Below, one piece after another: positions 8,747 through 17,924 of a stretch of DNA of 64,000 bases. A program made the translations under genes and the position numbers. Source of the DNA: Thermomonas sp. (GTDB taxonomy: Bacteria > Pseudomonadota > Gammaproteobacteria > Xanthomonadales > Xanthomonadaceae); assembly GCF_023953935.1 (NCBI RefSeq), contig NZ_JAMLIW010000002.1:124001-188000 (forward strand). The letters run 5' to 3'. The notes under the pieces were generated by a model. The model worked only from the letters and a program-made list of their open reading frames with translations. It was not told the origin of the DNA and did not search any database. Position 1 is the stretch's first letter; each line of letters opens with the position of its first letter.

Positions 8747-9630
8747 GCCACCGGCCCCTGCTCGATCAGGCCCAGCAGGTACTGGCCGTAGCCGTTTTTG
8801 GCCAGCGGCGCGGCCAGCGCGCGCAGCTGCGCGGCGTCGATCCAGCCGTTTATGTGGGCGATTTCTTCCGGGCAGCACACTTGCAGGCCCTGCCGCAGTT
8901 GCAGGGTCTGGATGAAGTTGGACGCTTCCACCAGCGATTCGTGGGTACCGGTGTCCAGCCAGGCGTAGCCGCGCCCCATGCGTTCCAGATGCAGGTGGCC
9001 CTCTTCCAGATAGCGGCGGTTGAGATCGGTGATTTCCAGCTCGCCGCGCGCGGAGGGGTTGAGCGCGGCGGTGTGGTCGCTGGCATATTCGTCGAAGAAA
9101 TACAGGCCGGTGACGGCGAAGTTGGACTTGGGCTGGGCGGGCTTTTCTTCCAGCCCGATCACTTTGCCTTCGGCATCGAACTCGGCCACGCCGTAGCGCT
9201 GCGGGTCGCGCACCCAGTAGCCGAACACGGTGGCGCCCTGCGCGCGGGCGTTGGCGCGGGCCAGCAGGTCAATCAGGCCGCTACCGTGGAAGATGTTGTC
9301 GCCCAGCACCAGGCAGGAAGGCGCGCCATCCAGAAACGCGCGGCCAATCAGCAGCGCCTGCGCCAGCCCGTCCGGGCTGGGCTGCACGGCGTATTCGATG
9401 CGCATGCCCCACTGGCTGCCGTCGCCCAGCAGGCGCTGGAACAGCGGCTGTTCGTGCGGAGTGTTGATGACCAGCACCTCGCGGATGCCGGCCAGCATCA
9501 GCACGCTCAGCGGGTAGTAGATCATCGGTTTGTCGTACACCGGCAGCAGCTGTTTGCTGATTGCCTGGGTGATGGGATACAGCCGGGTGCCGGAGCCGCC
9601 GGCCAGAAGGATGCCTTTGCGTTGTTTCAT
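8743..9630 (-). CDS. rfbA: glucose-1-phosphate thymidylyltransferase
   Basis: First committed enzyme of dTDP-rhamnose synthesis: glucose-1-phosphate plus dTTP gives dTDP-glucose. It has 295 residues. The nucleotide-binding motif [14 protein letters not shown] is followed by [18 protein letters not shown], diagnostic of RmlA. The metal-binding Asp lies in [11 protein letters not shown]. The ATG at 9630 overlaps the rfbB stop (ATGA). Feedback inhibition by dTDP-rhamnose is known for the family. Confidence 0.97.
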   Translation of the reverse strand: MKQRKGILLAGGSGTRLYPITQAISKQLLPVYDKPMIYYPLSVLMLAGIREVLVINTPHEQPLFQRLLGDGSQWGMRIEYAVQPSPDGLAQALLIGRAFLDGAPSCLVLGDNIFHGSGLIDLLARANARAQGATVFGYWVRDPQRYGVAEFDAEGKVIGLEEKPAQPKSNFAVTGLYFFDEYASDHTAALNPSARGELEITDLNRRYLEEGHLHLERMGRGYAWLDTGTHESLVEASNFIQTLQLRQGLQVCCPEEIAHINGWIDAAQLRALAAPLAKNGYGQYLLGLIEQGPVA

Positions 9631-10676
9631 GCGGTCCCGATCCTTTCCAGCCGATAGCTGCCGTCCAGCACGCGCTGCACCCAAGGCTGGTTGGCAAGAT
9701 ACCAGTCCACGGTTTGCGCCAGGCCGCGTTCGAAGCTGTATTCGGGCTGCCAGCCCAGTTCATCGCGCAGTTTGCTGGCGTCGATGGCGTAGCGGCGGTC
9801 GTGGCCGGGGCGGTCGGCCACGAAGGTAATCTGGCGGGCGTAGGGCTGGCCGTCTGGGCGCGGGCGTTTGGCGTCCAGCAGCGCGCAGATGGCCTGCACC
9901 ACTTCGATGTTCTGTTTTTCGGCGTTGCCGCCGACGTTCCAGGTTTCACCCACCCTGCCCCGCTCCAGCACGGTGCGGATGGCGCGGCAGTGGTCGCCAA
10001 CGTACAGCCAGTCGCGCACCTGCTTGCCGTCGCCATAGACCGGCAGCGGCTGCCCGGCCAGCGCCTTGGCAATCACCAGCGGGATGAGTTTTTCCGGGAA
10101 GTGGTAGGGGCCGTAGTTGTTGCTGCAGTGGGTGGTGAGCGTGGGCAGGCCGTAGGTGTGATGGAAGGCGCGCACCAGGTGGTCCGAGGCGGCCTTGCTG
10201 GCCGAGTACGGCGAGTTGGGCGCGTACGGCGTGGTTTCGGTGAACAAGCCGGTGGCGCCCAGCGCGCCGTACACCTCGTCGGTGGAGACGTGCAGGAAGC
10301 GGAAGCGCTGTATGGTGTCGTATTCCAGCGCCTTCCAGTAGTCGCGCGCGGCTTCCAGCAAGGCCAGGGTGCCGACCACGTTGGTCTGGATGAAGGCGGC
10401 CGGGCCGTCGATGGAGCGATCGACGTGGCTTTCGGCGGCGAAGTTCACTATCGCTTCGGGGCGGTGATGTGCCAGCAGCCGCGTCACCAGCGCGCCGTCG
10501 CCAATGTCGCCCTGGACGAAGACGTGGTTGGGGTGGTTTTCAATGCTGGCCAGGGTATCGCGATTGCCGGCGTAGGTCAGCGCATCCAGATTGATGACGG
10601 TATCGCCGCGCGCCACCGCGTCCAGCACGAAGTTGCCGCCGATGAAGCCGGCGCCGCCGGTAACGAGGATTTTCAC
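9627..10676 (-). CDS. rfbB: dTDP-glucose 4,6-dehydratase
   Basis: Extended SDR enzyme of 349 residues converting dTDP-glucose to dTDP-4-keto-6-deoxyglucose. The NAD-binding motif [13 protein letters not shown] is at the N terminus. [12 protein letters not shown] and [15 protein letters not shown] carry the catalytic Thr/Asp/Glu and YxxxK. The GTG at 10676 overlaps the galE stop as GTGA and places VKILVTGG at the start, the normal family beginning. Coupled with rfbA downstream. Confidence 0.96.
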   Translation of the reverse strand: MKILVTGGAGFIGGNFVLDAVARGDTVINLDALTYAGNRDTLASIENHPNHVFVQGDIGDGALVTRLLAHHRPEAIVNFAAESHVDRSIDGPAAFIQTNVVGTLALLEAARDYWKALEYDTIQRFRFLHVSTDEVYGALGATGLFTETTPYAPNSPYSASKAASDHLVRAFHHTYGLPTLTTHCSNNYGPYHFPEKLIPLVIAKALAGQPLPVYGDGKQVRDWLYVGDHCRAIRTVLERGRVGETWNVGGNAEKQNIEVVQAICALLDAKRPRPDGQPYARQITFVADRPGHDRRYAIDASKLRDELGWQPEYSFERGLAQTVDWYLANQPWVQRVLDGSYRLERIGTA

Positions 10677-11701
10677 GAGTCCTGCTCCTTGTTGTTCTTT
10701 GCCAGCCCGCCGCCCTGCGACCACCAGTGCCATGCGTCCGCGCACATCTGCGTCAGATCCCGCTGCGCCGTCCATCCAAGCAAGGCATTGGCGCGGGCGG
10801 GGTCGGCCCAGTATTCGGCCACATCGCCGGGGCGGCGGGCGACGATTTCATGCGGGATGGGTTGTCCAGTGGCCTGCTCGAAGGCGTGCACCAGTTCCAG
10901 CACGCTGCACGGTTTGCCGGTGCCGAGATTGAGCGTCTCGCAGCCGGTATGGGCATTGGCGTAGTCCAACGCTTTCACATGGGCGTCGGCCAGGTCCACC
11001 ACGTGCAGGTAGTCACGCACCCCGGTGCCGTCCACCGTGGGGTAGTCATTGCCGAATATGCGCAACTGCGGGCGCTGGCCGCTGGCGACTTGAACGATGT
11101 AGGGCATCAGATTGTTCGGTTCGCCACGCGGGTCCTCTCCGATCAGGCCGCTGGGATGCGCCCCGACCGGGTTGAAATAGCGCAGCAGCACGGCGCTGGC
11201 CTGCGGGTTGGCCGCACACCAGTCGCCGATGAGTTGTTCCATCACCAACTTGGTGCGGCCGTAGGGGTTGGTGACGCGAAGGGGCGCATCTTCCTTCACC
11301 GGCACCCGGTCAGGCTGACCATAGACGGTGGCCGAGGAGGAGAACACGAGCTGCTGCGCGCCGGCCGCTTCCATCGCCTGCATCAGCGCAATGGTGCCGC
11401 CGATGTTGTTGTCGAAATAGCGCAGCGGCTGGGCGCAGCTTTCGCCCACGGCCTTGAGTGCGGCGAAGTGGATGACCGCGTCGATGCCATCTTCGAATGC
11501 CCGGGCCAGCGCATCGCGATCGCGGATATCGCCCTGCACGAAGCGCAGCGTGCGCCCACCCAGCGCCTGCACGCGATCAAGCACCTCGGCACGACTGTTG
11601 CAGAGGTTGTCGATGACGGTGACAGCGTGCCCGGCGTGCAGCAGCGCCACGCAGGTGTGGCTGCCGATGTAGCCGGCGCCGCCGGTGACGAGGATGTTCA
11701 T
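10673..11701 (-). CDS. galE: UDP-glucose 4-epimerase
   Basis: Extended SDR epimerase of 342 residues interconverting UDP-glucose and UDP-galactose (or the N-acetyl forms). [20 protein letters not shown] begins the protein; SSSATVYG and [11 protein letters not shown] carry the catalytic residues. The ATG at 11701 overlaps the nucleotidyltransferase stop as ATGA. The first 148 bases of this gene are duplicated at 12,924-13,071, on the far side of the toxin-antitoxin-like pair. This intact copy probably supplies UDP-galactose-type donors to the cluster. Confidence 0.95.
   Translation of the reverse strand: MNILVTGGAGYIGSHTCVALLHAGHAVTVIDNLCNSRAEVLDRVQALGGRTLRFVQGDIRDRDALARAFEDGIDAVIHFAALKAVGESCAQPLRYFDNNIGGTIALMQAMEAAGAQQLVFSSSATVYGQPDRVPVKEDAPLRVTNPYGRTKLVMEQLIGDWCAANPQASAVLLRYFNPVGAHPSGLIGEDPRGEPNNLMPYIVQVASGQRPQLRIFGNDYPTVDGTGVRDYLHVVDLADAHVKALDYANAHTGCETLNLGTGKPCSVLELVHAFEQATGQPIPHEIVARRPGDVAEYWADPARANALLGWTAQRDLTQMCADAWHWWSQGGGLAKNNKEQDS
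11554..11701 (-). repeat. galE 5' end, copy 1 of a 148-bp direct repeat
   Basis: Bases 11,554-11,701 (first 49 codons of galE) recur at 12,924-13,071 in the same orientation with a constant 1,370-bp offset, no gaps and about six mismatches. The repeats bracket the HTH/nucleotidyltransferase pair. Confidence 0.9.
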
Positions 11702-12345
11702 GGTTTGAGGATCCAACGCGCCTGTTCAAGGCACTGGTCGAAATCGAGTGGCTGGCCGATGGTATCGATCGCCTGAAACTCGCGGCGCGCGAGCTCAGCC
11801 CGTTCTTCCATGCCTGCCAGAAACGCAGTGCCATGCCTTGCAAACCACGGCCGCGCCGCCTCCAGGGCCGCAGGTTCGGCGTTCGCCACCGCACACAGGT
11901 CATACAGGTCGCGCGCCTTGGCACGGTCGCCGCGATGCCACATCTTCTTGGCGATGATTTCGGCACAGCGCTCGACTTTGATTTCGCGTCCTTGGTATGC
12001 AACGACCTGCCAAGGCTGGTCTGTCAAGGAAGCACCCACAACGATATCGATCTCGCCGGCAGGCAGGAACAACTTGATGAATTCTGCACCTTCCTCGTAT
12101 TCGGTGCTGACTTGCTCGGCCAGCTCGCTCAGCCTCGGGTTTACCCAGCCTAGGGCCTGTGGATCGGCAACGAACAGGTCGATGTCCTTGCTGTGACGGT
12201 GGCCGATACGCAGCATCAGCACGGTTCCCCCGCCAAACGTCCAAGTCACGCCGGGCACATGCACTTCCAGATGTGCCATCAAGGTCAGCGCATGCGGGAA
12301 CAGCGCCCGCCATGGCCCGGGACGATCCAGGTCTGGCGTGGTCAC
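11698..12345 (-). CDS. nucleotidyltransferase, AbiEii/AbiGii toxin-like
   Basis: Protein of 215 residues of the nucleotidyltransferase superfamily. WTFGGGTVLMLRI then GHRHSKDIDLFV shows the GG(T)..L, then R.S.DIDLF pattern of AbiEii-like toxins, with the DxD metal site. A later KKMWHRGDRAKARDLYDL matches the conserved helical region of the group. The GTG at 12,345 overlaps the stop of the HTH gene (GTGA), giving an HTH-then-transferase operon as in type IV-like toxin-antitoxin or abortive-infection pairs. Whether it modifies tRNA, as related toxins do, is unknown. Confidence 0.78.
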   Translation of the reverse strand: MTTPDLDRPGPWRALFPHALTLMAHLEVHVPGVTWTFGGGTVLMLRIGHRHSKDIDLFVADPQALGWVNPRLSELAEQVSTEYEEGAEFIKLFLPAGEIDIVVGASLTDQPWQVVAYQGREIKVERCAEIIAKKMWHRGDRAKARDLYDLCAVANAEPAALEAARPWFARHGTAFLAGMEERAELARREFQAIDTIGQPLDFDQCLEQARWILKP

Positions 12346-12851
12346 TGCCAGATGTCCCGCTTGCTCAGCACTTGGCGCGCAAGGTGGCGGAAGTGCTGCC
12401 AAGCCTGCGTCCGATCCATCCCGGATTCGCGGTGCAGTTGTTCGGCAAGCGCGGCCAGCAGCGAGATTGGTGCGTCGTCCAGCAGTGCATGCAGGTACGG
12501 CGCGTCGCCGGGCGCGACGGTGCCTGCTTCCAGAATCTTGCGGAGGCGTGACGGTGCCATCGCCTGCCGGTAGCTGACGCTTGCGCTGCGTGCGGCAAGC
12601 GCCAGAGCAGAGCTGCGTGCACCCGCTGCGGAAGGCACCTCTGCGCACGGATCGCGGATCGCCAGCGACAGGCCCAGCACCTCAGCCAAGCGGTTGACCC
12701 GATTCAGGCTGAGGTCGCCGACGGTGCCGTTTTCCACCTGATTGACGGTTTGCCGCGTCAAGCCGCTGAGCATGGCCACGCGTGCCTGCGTCAGCCCCAT
12801 TTCGGAGCGACGGGCATGCACGGCATTGCCAAGTTCATGCAGGGTGGACAC
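12342..12851 (-). CDS. Xre-family HTH antitoxin-like regulator
   Basis: Protein of 169 residues. The N-terminal Cro/C1-type helix-turn-helix is clear (RRSEMGLTQARVAMLSGLTR then QTVNQVENG). The C-terminal 70 residues are helical and include APYLHALLDDAPISLLAALA, of unknown fold. It is the first gene of a two-gene unit with the nucleotidyltransferase. A short dyad ATGTC-N10-GACAT about 30 to 50 bases upstream (12,882-12,901) lies in an AT-rich promoter-like region and could be its operator. The role as cognate antitoxin and repressor is inferred from arrangement. Confidence 0.75.
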   Translation of the reverse strand: MSTLHELGNAVHARRSEMGLTQARVAMLSGLTRQTVNQVENGTVGDLSLNRVNRLAEVLGLSLAIRDPCAEVPSAAGARSSALALAARSASVSYRQAMAPSRLRKILEAGTVAPGDAPYLHALLDDAPISLLAALAEQLHRESGMDRTQAWQHFRHLARQVLSKRDIWQ

Positions 12852-12923
12852 GGAGGACAGATTATTTGAAACAAGGATTGAATGTCAAATATATCCGACA
12901 TGTTGCGGTTTGAGAAAACGCCC

Positions 12924-13071
12924 GCCCGCCCAGCGCCTGCACGCGATCGAGCACCTCGGCGCGGCTGTTGCAGAGGTTGTCGATGACGGTGACAGCGTGC
13001 CCGGCGTGCAGCAGCGCCACGCAGGTGTGGCTGCCGATGTAGCCGGCGCCGCCGGTGACGTGGATATTCAT
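12924..13071 (-). pseudogene. truncated galE 5' duplicate
   Basis: Start codon and first 49 codons of a second galE copy ([20 protein letters not shown] and onward), then the frame runs into unrelated AT-rich sequence and stops at 12,862. It is about 96 percent identical to the intact galE 5' end at 11,554-11,701. The intact copy lies beyond the HTH/nucleotidyltransferase pair. This looks like the scar left when the pair entered the operon at galE, with the downstream copy restoring the gene. The fragment cannot make a functional epimerase. Confidence 0.88.
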
Positions 13072-13134
13072 GTGCATGTCACCTTCTCGGCCAGGTCGCG
13101 GAAATAGCGCGGCGGCCAAATGCTTCGTTATTGC

Positions 13135-13165
13135 ATGGATAATCGGTTTAAATCCGATTATCCAT
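13135..13165. promoter_or_regulatory. 12-bp perfect inverted repeat downstream of the sugar dehydrogenase
   Basis: Arms ATGGATAATCGG (13,135-13,146) and CCGATTATCCAT (13,154-13,165) around a 7-base loop, in an AT-rich gap between the dehydrogenase stop and the galE remnant. No T-run follows on the minus strand, so it is not a classic terminator. It could be an operator or a scar of the inserted module. Confidence 0.5.
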
Positions 13166-13179
13166 TCAATTTTAGTGAG

Positions 13180-14625
13180 TCACAGCCGCCCATCCACCGC
13201 ATCGCGGGGCAGGACGTGCTTGACATCGTAGATCACGAATTCGGGCTTGCCGAAGGCGCGGATGCCGTCCACGCCGAGCTGGCGGAACTGGTCGTGGCCT
13301 ACCGCAATGACGATGGCGTCATAGCCGCCGTGCTGCGGGGCGGCGGTCAGTTCCAGGCCGTATTCGTGACGGGCTTCGGCAGCGTCGGCCCAGGGGTCGT
13401 GCACATCCACCGTGCAGTTGAAGCCGCGCAGGGTGTCGATGATGTCCACCACCCGGGTATTGCGCAGATCCGGGCAGTTTTCCTTGAACGCCAGCCCGAG
13501 CATGAGCACGCGGGCGCGCACCGGGTTGATGGCCTTCTTCAGCATCAGCTTCAGGGTTTGATCGGCGACGAACTCGCCCATGCCGTCATTGGTGCGGCGA
13601 CCGGCGAGGATCACCTGCGGGTGATGGCCGACTTCCTGCGCCTTGTGAGTGAGGTAGTAGGGATCGACGCTGATGCAATGGCCACCGACCAGGCCGGGCC
13701 GGAACGGCAGGAAGTTCCATTTGGTGCCGGCGGCTTCGAGCACGTCGAGGGTGTCGATACCGAGCTTGTGGAACAGGATGGCCAGGTCGTTGACCAGCGC
13801 GATATTGAGGTCGCGCTGGGTGTTTTCGATCACTTTGGCGGCTTCGGCCACCTTGATCGACGGCGCCTTGTGGGTGCCTGCGGTGATGATGCTGGCGTAA
13901 AGCGCATCGACGAAGTCAGCGGTGTCCGGGCTGGAACCGGAGGTCACTTTCTTGATGGTGGTGACGCGGTGCTGCTTGTCGCCGGGGTTGATGCGTTCGG
14001 GGGAGTAGCCGATGGCGAAGGTGGCGCCGTCCAGAGCGCCCCTCATCCGCCCTTCGGGCACCTTCTCCCCATGGACATGGGGAGAAGGAAGATCAAATGC
14101 ATCTTCGCGGTCTTCCTTCTCCCCGCCTTGCGGGGAGAAGGTGGCGCGCAGCGCCGGATGAGGGGCGGTCGCCGGGCCGGCAGTCGGACGCGCTTCATAA
14201 CGCAATCCGGACACCCGTTCCAAAATCGGCACGCAAACTTCCTCGGTGCAGCCGGGATAGACGGTGGATTCGAAGATGACGGTATCCCCCGCCTTGAGCA
14301 CCTTGCCAAGCGCTTCGCTGGCCTTGACCAGCGGCGTCAGATCCGGGCGCTTGGCGGCGTCGATCGGCGTGGGCACGGTGACGATGAAGACGTTGCGGTC
14401 GCGCAACTCTTCCAGACTGGCGCTGTAGCGCAGATGCGTGGCCACCGCCAGTTCCTCGCCGGATACCTCCAGGGTGCGATCGTGGCCGCGCCGGAGCTCG
14501 TCGATCCGCTCACCGTTGAGGTCGTACCCCAGCGTGTCGTAATGCTTGCCAAACTCCACCGCCAGCGGCAGGCCGACGTAGCCCAGGCCGACGACGGCAA
14601 GGCGAACCGAATCCAATCGTGACAT
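13180..14625 (-). CDS. nucleotide-sugar dehydrogenase (WecC/TviB type) with translated repeat insert
   Basis: UDP-sugar 6-dehydrogenase of about 481 residues, making a UDP-uronic acid from UDP-hexose or UDP-N-acetylhexosamine. RLAVVGLGYVGLPLAVEF holds the NAD-binding motif, and LVGGHCISVDPYYLT contains the catalytic Cys. The GYSPERINPGD motif is also intact. Between ERVSGLRYE and ATFAIGYSPER there are about 55 extra residues not normal for the family, encoded by a palindromic repeat element at 14,037-14,167. The ATG at 14,625 is preferred over an upstream TTG. The frame is continuous, so the enzyme may tolerate the insert. Exact substrate is uncertain (UDP-GlcNAc/ManNAc/GalNAc types are all possible). 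Confidence 0.9.
   Translation of the reverse strand: MSRLDSVRLAVVGLGYVGLPLAVEFGKHYDTLGYDLNGERIDELRRGHDRTLEVSGEELAVATHLRYSASLEELRDRNVFIVTVPTPIDAAKRPDLTPLVKASEALGKVLKAGDTVIFESTVYPGCTEEVCVPILERVSGLRYEARPTAGPATAPHPALRATFSPQGGEKEDREDAFDLPSPHVHGEKVPEGRMRGALDGATFAIGYSPERINPGDKQHRVTTIKKVTSGSSPDTADFVDALYASIITAGTHKAPSIKVAEAAKVIENTQRDLNIALVNDLAILFHKLGIDTLDVLEAAGTKWNFLPFRPGLVGGHCISVDPYYLTHKAQEVGHHPQVILAGRRTNDGMGEFVADQTLKLMLKKAINPVRARVLMLGLAFKENCPDLRNTRVVDIIDTLRGFNCTVDVHDPWADAAEARHEYGLELTAAPQHGGYDAIVIAVGHDQFRQLGVDGIRAFGKPEFVIYDVKHVLPRDAVDGRL
14037..14167. repeat. palindromic repeat element inside the dehydrogenase gene
   Basis: A 131-bp element with perfect 13-bp ends (CGCCCCTCATCCG at 14,037 and its complement at 14,155-14,167). 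Inside are two strong hairpins: 14,061-14,088 with arms CCTTCTCCCCATG, and 14,115-14,141 with arms CCTTCTCCCCGC. Related GGGGAGAAGG palindromes occur upstream of phoH at 54,443-54,547. The element is read through in frame. Confidence 0.9.
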
Positions 14626-14706
14626 CGCGTGCAACTTCCCGTTGATGAAACAAACGCGCCATTTTCCGGCTCGCGCGCGGTTGGCGCAACGCGGGCGCGG
14701 CGGACC

Positions 14707-16104
14707 TCAGGATTTGTCGCCGCTGCGCACGCTGATTTCTTCCAGACAGGAAAACAGCGCGCCGGCCAGCAGCGCTACCGTGGTCGCAAGCGCAGTGGTG
14801 CCCAGCGGGTAGTCCACCCAGGAGTGCATCAACGCGGCGGCAATGGCCACCCAGCAGCCGGCCGCCTGCACTGCAGCGGAGCGCTGCCCGCGTTGACGCA
14901 AGATGCGCAGCCCGGCCAGCGCGAGCACGACCAAGGCGCAGGCCAGCAAAACGACGGCCGGCAGTCCGCCCACCAGCAGCCACAGGGCGTACTCGTTGTG
15001 CGGGTGGTTGAAGTACTCGGCAATCCACAGCGCCTGCGGCAGGTCGGTTTCAAACACCGAGGTGAAACTGCCGGCGCCGCTGCCCCAAGGCAGGTAGCTC
15101 AGGCCCAGATGGAAGGCATTGCTGGCCACCGGAAAGCGCAGGTCTTCCGAGGCTCTGGCCAGCGCCATGACATGCAGCGCAAACCCGACCACCGCCAATC
15201 CGGCGGCCGCGGCCAGCCCGGCCAGCGCCGGGCGGCGGCCAATCCATTCCAGCCGCGGAATTCCGCAAAACAGCAGGCAGGCCGCCAGCGCCGGCAGCAC
15301 CAGCACCATGCCCGCACGCGAAGCCGTCACCGGCGCGGCAAACAAACACAGCGCCGCCGCCGCCGCCAGCGCCAGCGTCCGCAGCCGGTTGCGGGCATCG
15401 CCCGGCATGCGCCGCCGCCAGCTGTCCACCGCCAGCGCCACGGCCAGTGCCATCGCCACGATCAGGGCGGTAGCGAAATGATTGCGGTTGACGAAGATGC
15501 CGCTGAACGCGGACCGGCTTCCAAGTGAGGGGTACAGGCGCAGGGGGCTGTCCTCAGGCAGGCCGACCTGCTGGAACGCCAACACTGCGTTGGCCAGGGT
15601 CAGCGCAATGATGGCCAGCAGAAAACCTCGGCGCTGTTGTCGTGCAAGGATCAGGCCGCCGAAAAATCCCGCCAGCGCGGGCAGCATCCGCCACAGCGAT
15701 TCTTCGGTGGCATACGGGGCCAGGCTCCAGCGCGTGGCTTCGTGGGCCACGCCGGCGCGGGCCAGATCGGCGACCAGTGCTTGACGTGGGGCAGACAGCG
15801 CGCCCAGCCCGAACGGCAGCGGCAGCAATTGCAGGGCCACCAGCGCAAAGCCCGCCAGCGCGACGGCAACGGCAGTGCGCGCCAGCCGGGTGCGCGGCGG
15901 CGTGCGCAGCAAAACCACCCAGGCCAGCAGCAGCACCGGCAGCGCCAGCAGCTGCACGGCTTCATCGTGCCAAGTGCGGTCCTGCGTGGCACCGCCCAAC
16001 AGCCAGGCCGCCAGCAGCAGGACGCCCAAGGAAACCACGCTGCAGCGGGCAAGCCAGCCGTCGCCACTGGCGTGTTCAAAGGGCCGTACCGCGCTGCTAC
16101 CCAT
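14707..16104 (-). CDS. O-antigen ligase/polymerase-like membrane protein
   Basis: Polytopic inner-membrane protein of 465 residues with about ten to twelve hydrophobic segments, of the O-antigen ligase/Wzy-like superfamily. The signature is SRSAFSGIFVNRNHFATALI near residue 190, where NRNHFA matches the conserved loop of exopolysaccharide polymerases, and FNHPHNEYALWLLVGGLPAV near residue 345, the HNxxL-type motif. It likely polymerises repeat units at the periplasmic face. ATG at 16,104; the preceding in-frame GTG is possible. Located between the exported small protein and the dehydrogenase. Confidence 0.85.
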   Translation of the reverse strand: MGSSAVRPFEHASGDGWLARCSVVSLGVLLLAAWLLGGATQDRTWHDEAVQLLALPVLLLAWVVLLRTPPRTRLARTAVAVALAGFALVALQLLPLPFGLGALSAPRQALVADLARAGVAHEATRWSLAPYATEESLWRMLPALAGFFGGLILARQQRRGFLLAIIALTLANAVLAFQQVGLPEDSPLRLYPSLGSRSAFSGIFVNRNHFATALIVAMALAVALAVDSWRRRMPGDARNRLRTLALAAAAALCLFAAPVTASRAGMVLVLPALAACLLFCGIPRLEWIGRRPALAGLAAAAGLAVVGFALHVMALARASEDLRFPVASNAFHLGLSYLPWGSGAGSFTSVFETDLPQALWIAEYFNHPHNEYALWLLVGGLPAVVLLACALVVLALAGLRILRQRGQRSAAVQAAGCWVAIAAALMHSWVDYPLGTTALATTVALLAGALFSCLEEISVRSGDKS

Positions 16105-16188
16105 CACGCGACCACAAAGGCAGCGGGGCAGGCCCGAAGACCTGCCCCACTTGCAAACGGTTGGGATGTCACGCCGAACCGGGTTGAA

Positions 16189-16614
16189 TCAGAGTGCGCC
16201 CGAGCTGACCGGCGTGTTGTTGCCATTGCCCAGCTCAAGACCGAGGCCCACGGCCACGCCGGCGACGATCCACATGTTGACGCCACCGGCATTGGCCTGC
16301 CATGCGCCGGCCGGCTTGCAGTCGCCCGGCACTTCATAAACGCCTGCGGCTTTGAACTCGATGATGCAATCGTCGCGGGTGTCTTCGGTGCCACGATCGT
16401 AGACGGCCTGGGCATAGGTCGCATTGCTGACCGAGAGCTTTTCGCCGCGAACCAGACCCTGGCCGCTCTGCGCGGTGACGAATTCGCCGCCGTTGCTGGT
16501 CATGACCGCGCCGTTCTTGATCCGCAGGGTGATGTTCTCCTGTGCCTGCTGCGCATACACCGAGCCCGCCAACAGCGCGCTGCAAGCCACCATGAGAATG
16601 GTCAGTTTTTTCAT
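16189..16614 (-). CDS. small exported protein of unknown function in the EPS cluster
   Basis: Protein of 141 residues, not recognised. A signal peptide is clear (KKLTILMVACSALLAGSVYA, cleavage after VYAQ). The mature part is mostly beta-rich (ITLRIKNGAVMTSNGGEFV). It has two cysteines (DDCIIEF and GDCKPAG) about 22 residues apart, which could form a disulfide, and ends with a hydrophobic glycine-rich segment (VNMWIVAGVAVGLGLELG). The last segment could be a membrane anchor. Start is the ATG at 16,614, giving a normal signal sequence. It may be a periplasmic accessory to polymer export. Confidence 0.75.
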   Translation of the reverse strand: MKKLTILMVACSALLAGSVYAQQAQENITLRIKNGAVMTSNGGEFVTAQSGQGLVRGEKLSVSNATYAQAVYDRGTEDTRDDCIIEFKAAGVYEVPGDCKPAGAWQANAGGVNMWIVAGVAVGLGLELGNGNNTPVSSGAL

Positions 16615-16664
16615 CAGCTTGTCCTTATCGTCTCGACAACAGGCATAAAACGGTTGATATGTAT

Positions 16665-17924
16665 TCAACCGCTGGAAGCGGTGGATGTCAAGCTGCTTTC
16701 CACGACGGCTCCCGGCGCCTTCCCGACGGATTCAACCTGCACATCTTTGACCCATAGCACCCCGGAAATGGGTTGTCCGGCCCCTGCCACCGGGCTGGAC
16801 AGCCGCAACCACTGCCCGGAGCAGCCTTCCGCCGGCACCGAAAACGCCATTTCACGCGAAGTCCAGTCCAGGCTGCCGGAAATCGGCGCGCCGGTGGCCA
16901 GGGGGTTGGAATTTCCCGAACAAAAGATCTGCCAGACCAAGCCCACCTCGGCGCGCAGCGCCCGCGCGCGCAGGCGCAGGCGCAGCGCGTGGTCGCCCGG
17001 GGTCAGCTTCAGCGCGTGCTCCAGCAGGCTGCCGCGGGCGCGCTGGTCGTAGAAACGCAGCACCAGCGCCCTGCCCCCGGTTCCAGCCACGGATTCGAAA
17101 TCGGTGGAAAAATCCGCGCCACCGGGGAACCGCCAGTCGAAGCCGACGCCGCGCGGATCGCGGGTGAAATCTCCGTTGTGCACCAGCCCGTCCGCCGCAC
17201 CGAAGCGCGCGCGCCAGCGGCTGTCGGCCTCTTCCCAGTCGCCGACGGTGATGAGGCCATTGATCCAGGCATCGAATTCCTCCGATTTCAGCGCGCCGCC
17301 GTCGCTCAGCTCGCCAAGCACCCGATTTCCGGCCGCAGGGTTACGCGCCAGAAGGTTGACCAGCTGCCCACGCCAGGGCGGCCCCTGCCGCAGCCGGTCG
17401 GCAAGCGCGCCGGCAAAGCGCCCGTCCTGGGCCATCGCCGTCAGCCAGGCCAGCACCTGCCCCTTGGCCCGGCTGTCGTCGCCGCTGGTGCGCAAGTAGA
17501 AATCGATCCAGCGCAGCGCCTGCGCGGTGTCATCGCGATCCAGCAGCTGCTGGGTCAGGCCCAGCACCGCCGGCCGGTCGCGCGGCGCCCGCCTGGCCGC
17601 GATTTGATACAGCGCCAATGCCTCATCGTTGCGCCCCTCTTCGGCGGCGATCCGGGCCAGCATCCGGAACGCGCGGCCCTGCAGCGGCTCGCGGGCCAGC
17701 AGGGCGCGGGCGCTGCGCGCAGCGCCGGCACGGTCACCTTCGGCCAGTCGGCGTTCGGCCAGCGCCCACAGCGCATCCGGCTCGCCCGCGCTCCATTGCA
17801 GTGCTCGCTCCGGATCCGACCCGGCCAAACCTTCGGCGCGCAACATCCCGAAAATTCGCCAGCCGGCCAGCGCGGCAAAGGCCAGTGCCAGCGCGATCAC
17901 AAGCGCACGCACGGGCCGGCTCAC
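16665..17924 (-). CDS. TPR protein with C-terminal beta-sandwich-like domain
   Basis: Protein of 419 residues anchored by an N-terminal hydrophobic helix (RALVIALALAFAALAGWRIF). Residues about 40-200 form tetratricopeptide-like repeats (GRAFRMLARIAAEEGRNDEA and the following unit). From about residue 245 a carbohydrate-binding-like module begins with VHNGDFTRDPRGVGFDWRFP and ends near WVKDVQVESVG, the pattern of CBM4/9-type sandwiches. GTG at 17,924 overlaps the J-domain stop (GTGA). It could scaffold the export machine in the periplasm or bind nascent polymer; both are inference. Confidence 0.75.
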   Translation of the reverse strand: MSRPVRALVIALALAFAALAGWRIFGMLRAEGLAGSDPERALQWSAGEPDALWALAERRLAEGDRAGAARSARALLAREPLQGRAFRMLARIAAEEGRNDEALALYQIAARRAPRDRPAVLGLTQQLLDRDDTAQALRWIDFYLRTSGDDSRAKGQVLAWLTAMAQDGRFAGALADRLRQGPPWRGQLVNLLARNPAAGNRVLGELSDGGALKSEEFDAWINGLITVGDWEEADSRWRARFGAADGLVHNGDFTRDPRGVGFDWRFPGGADFSTDFESVAGTGGRALVLRFYDQRARGSLLEHALKLTPGDHALRLRLRARALRAEVGLVWQIFCSGNSNPLATGAPISGSLDWTSREMAFSVPAEGCSGQWLRLSSPVAGAGQPISGVLWVKDVQVESVGKAPGAVVESSLTSTASSG

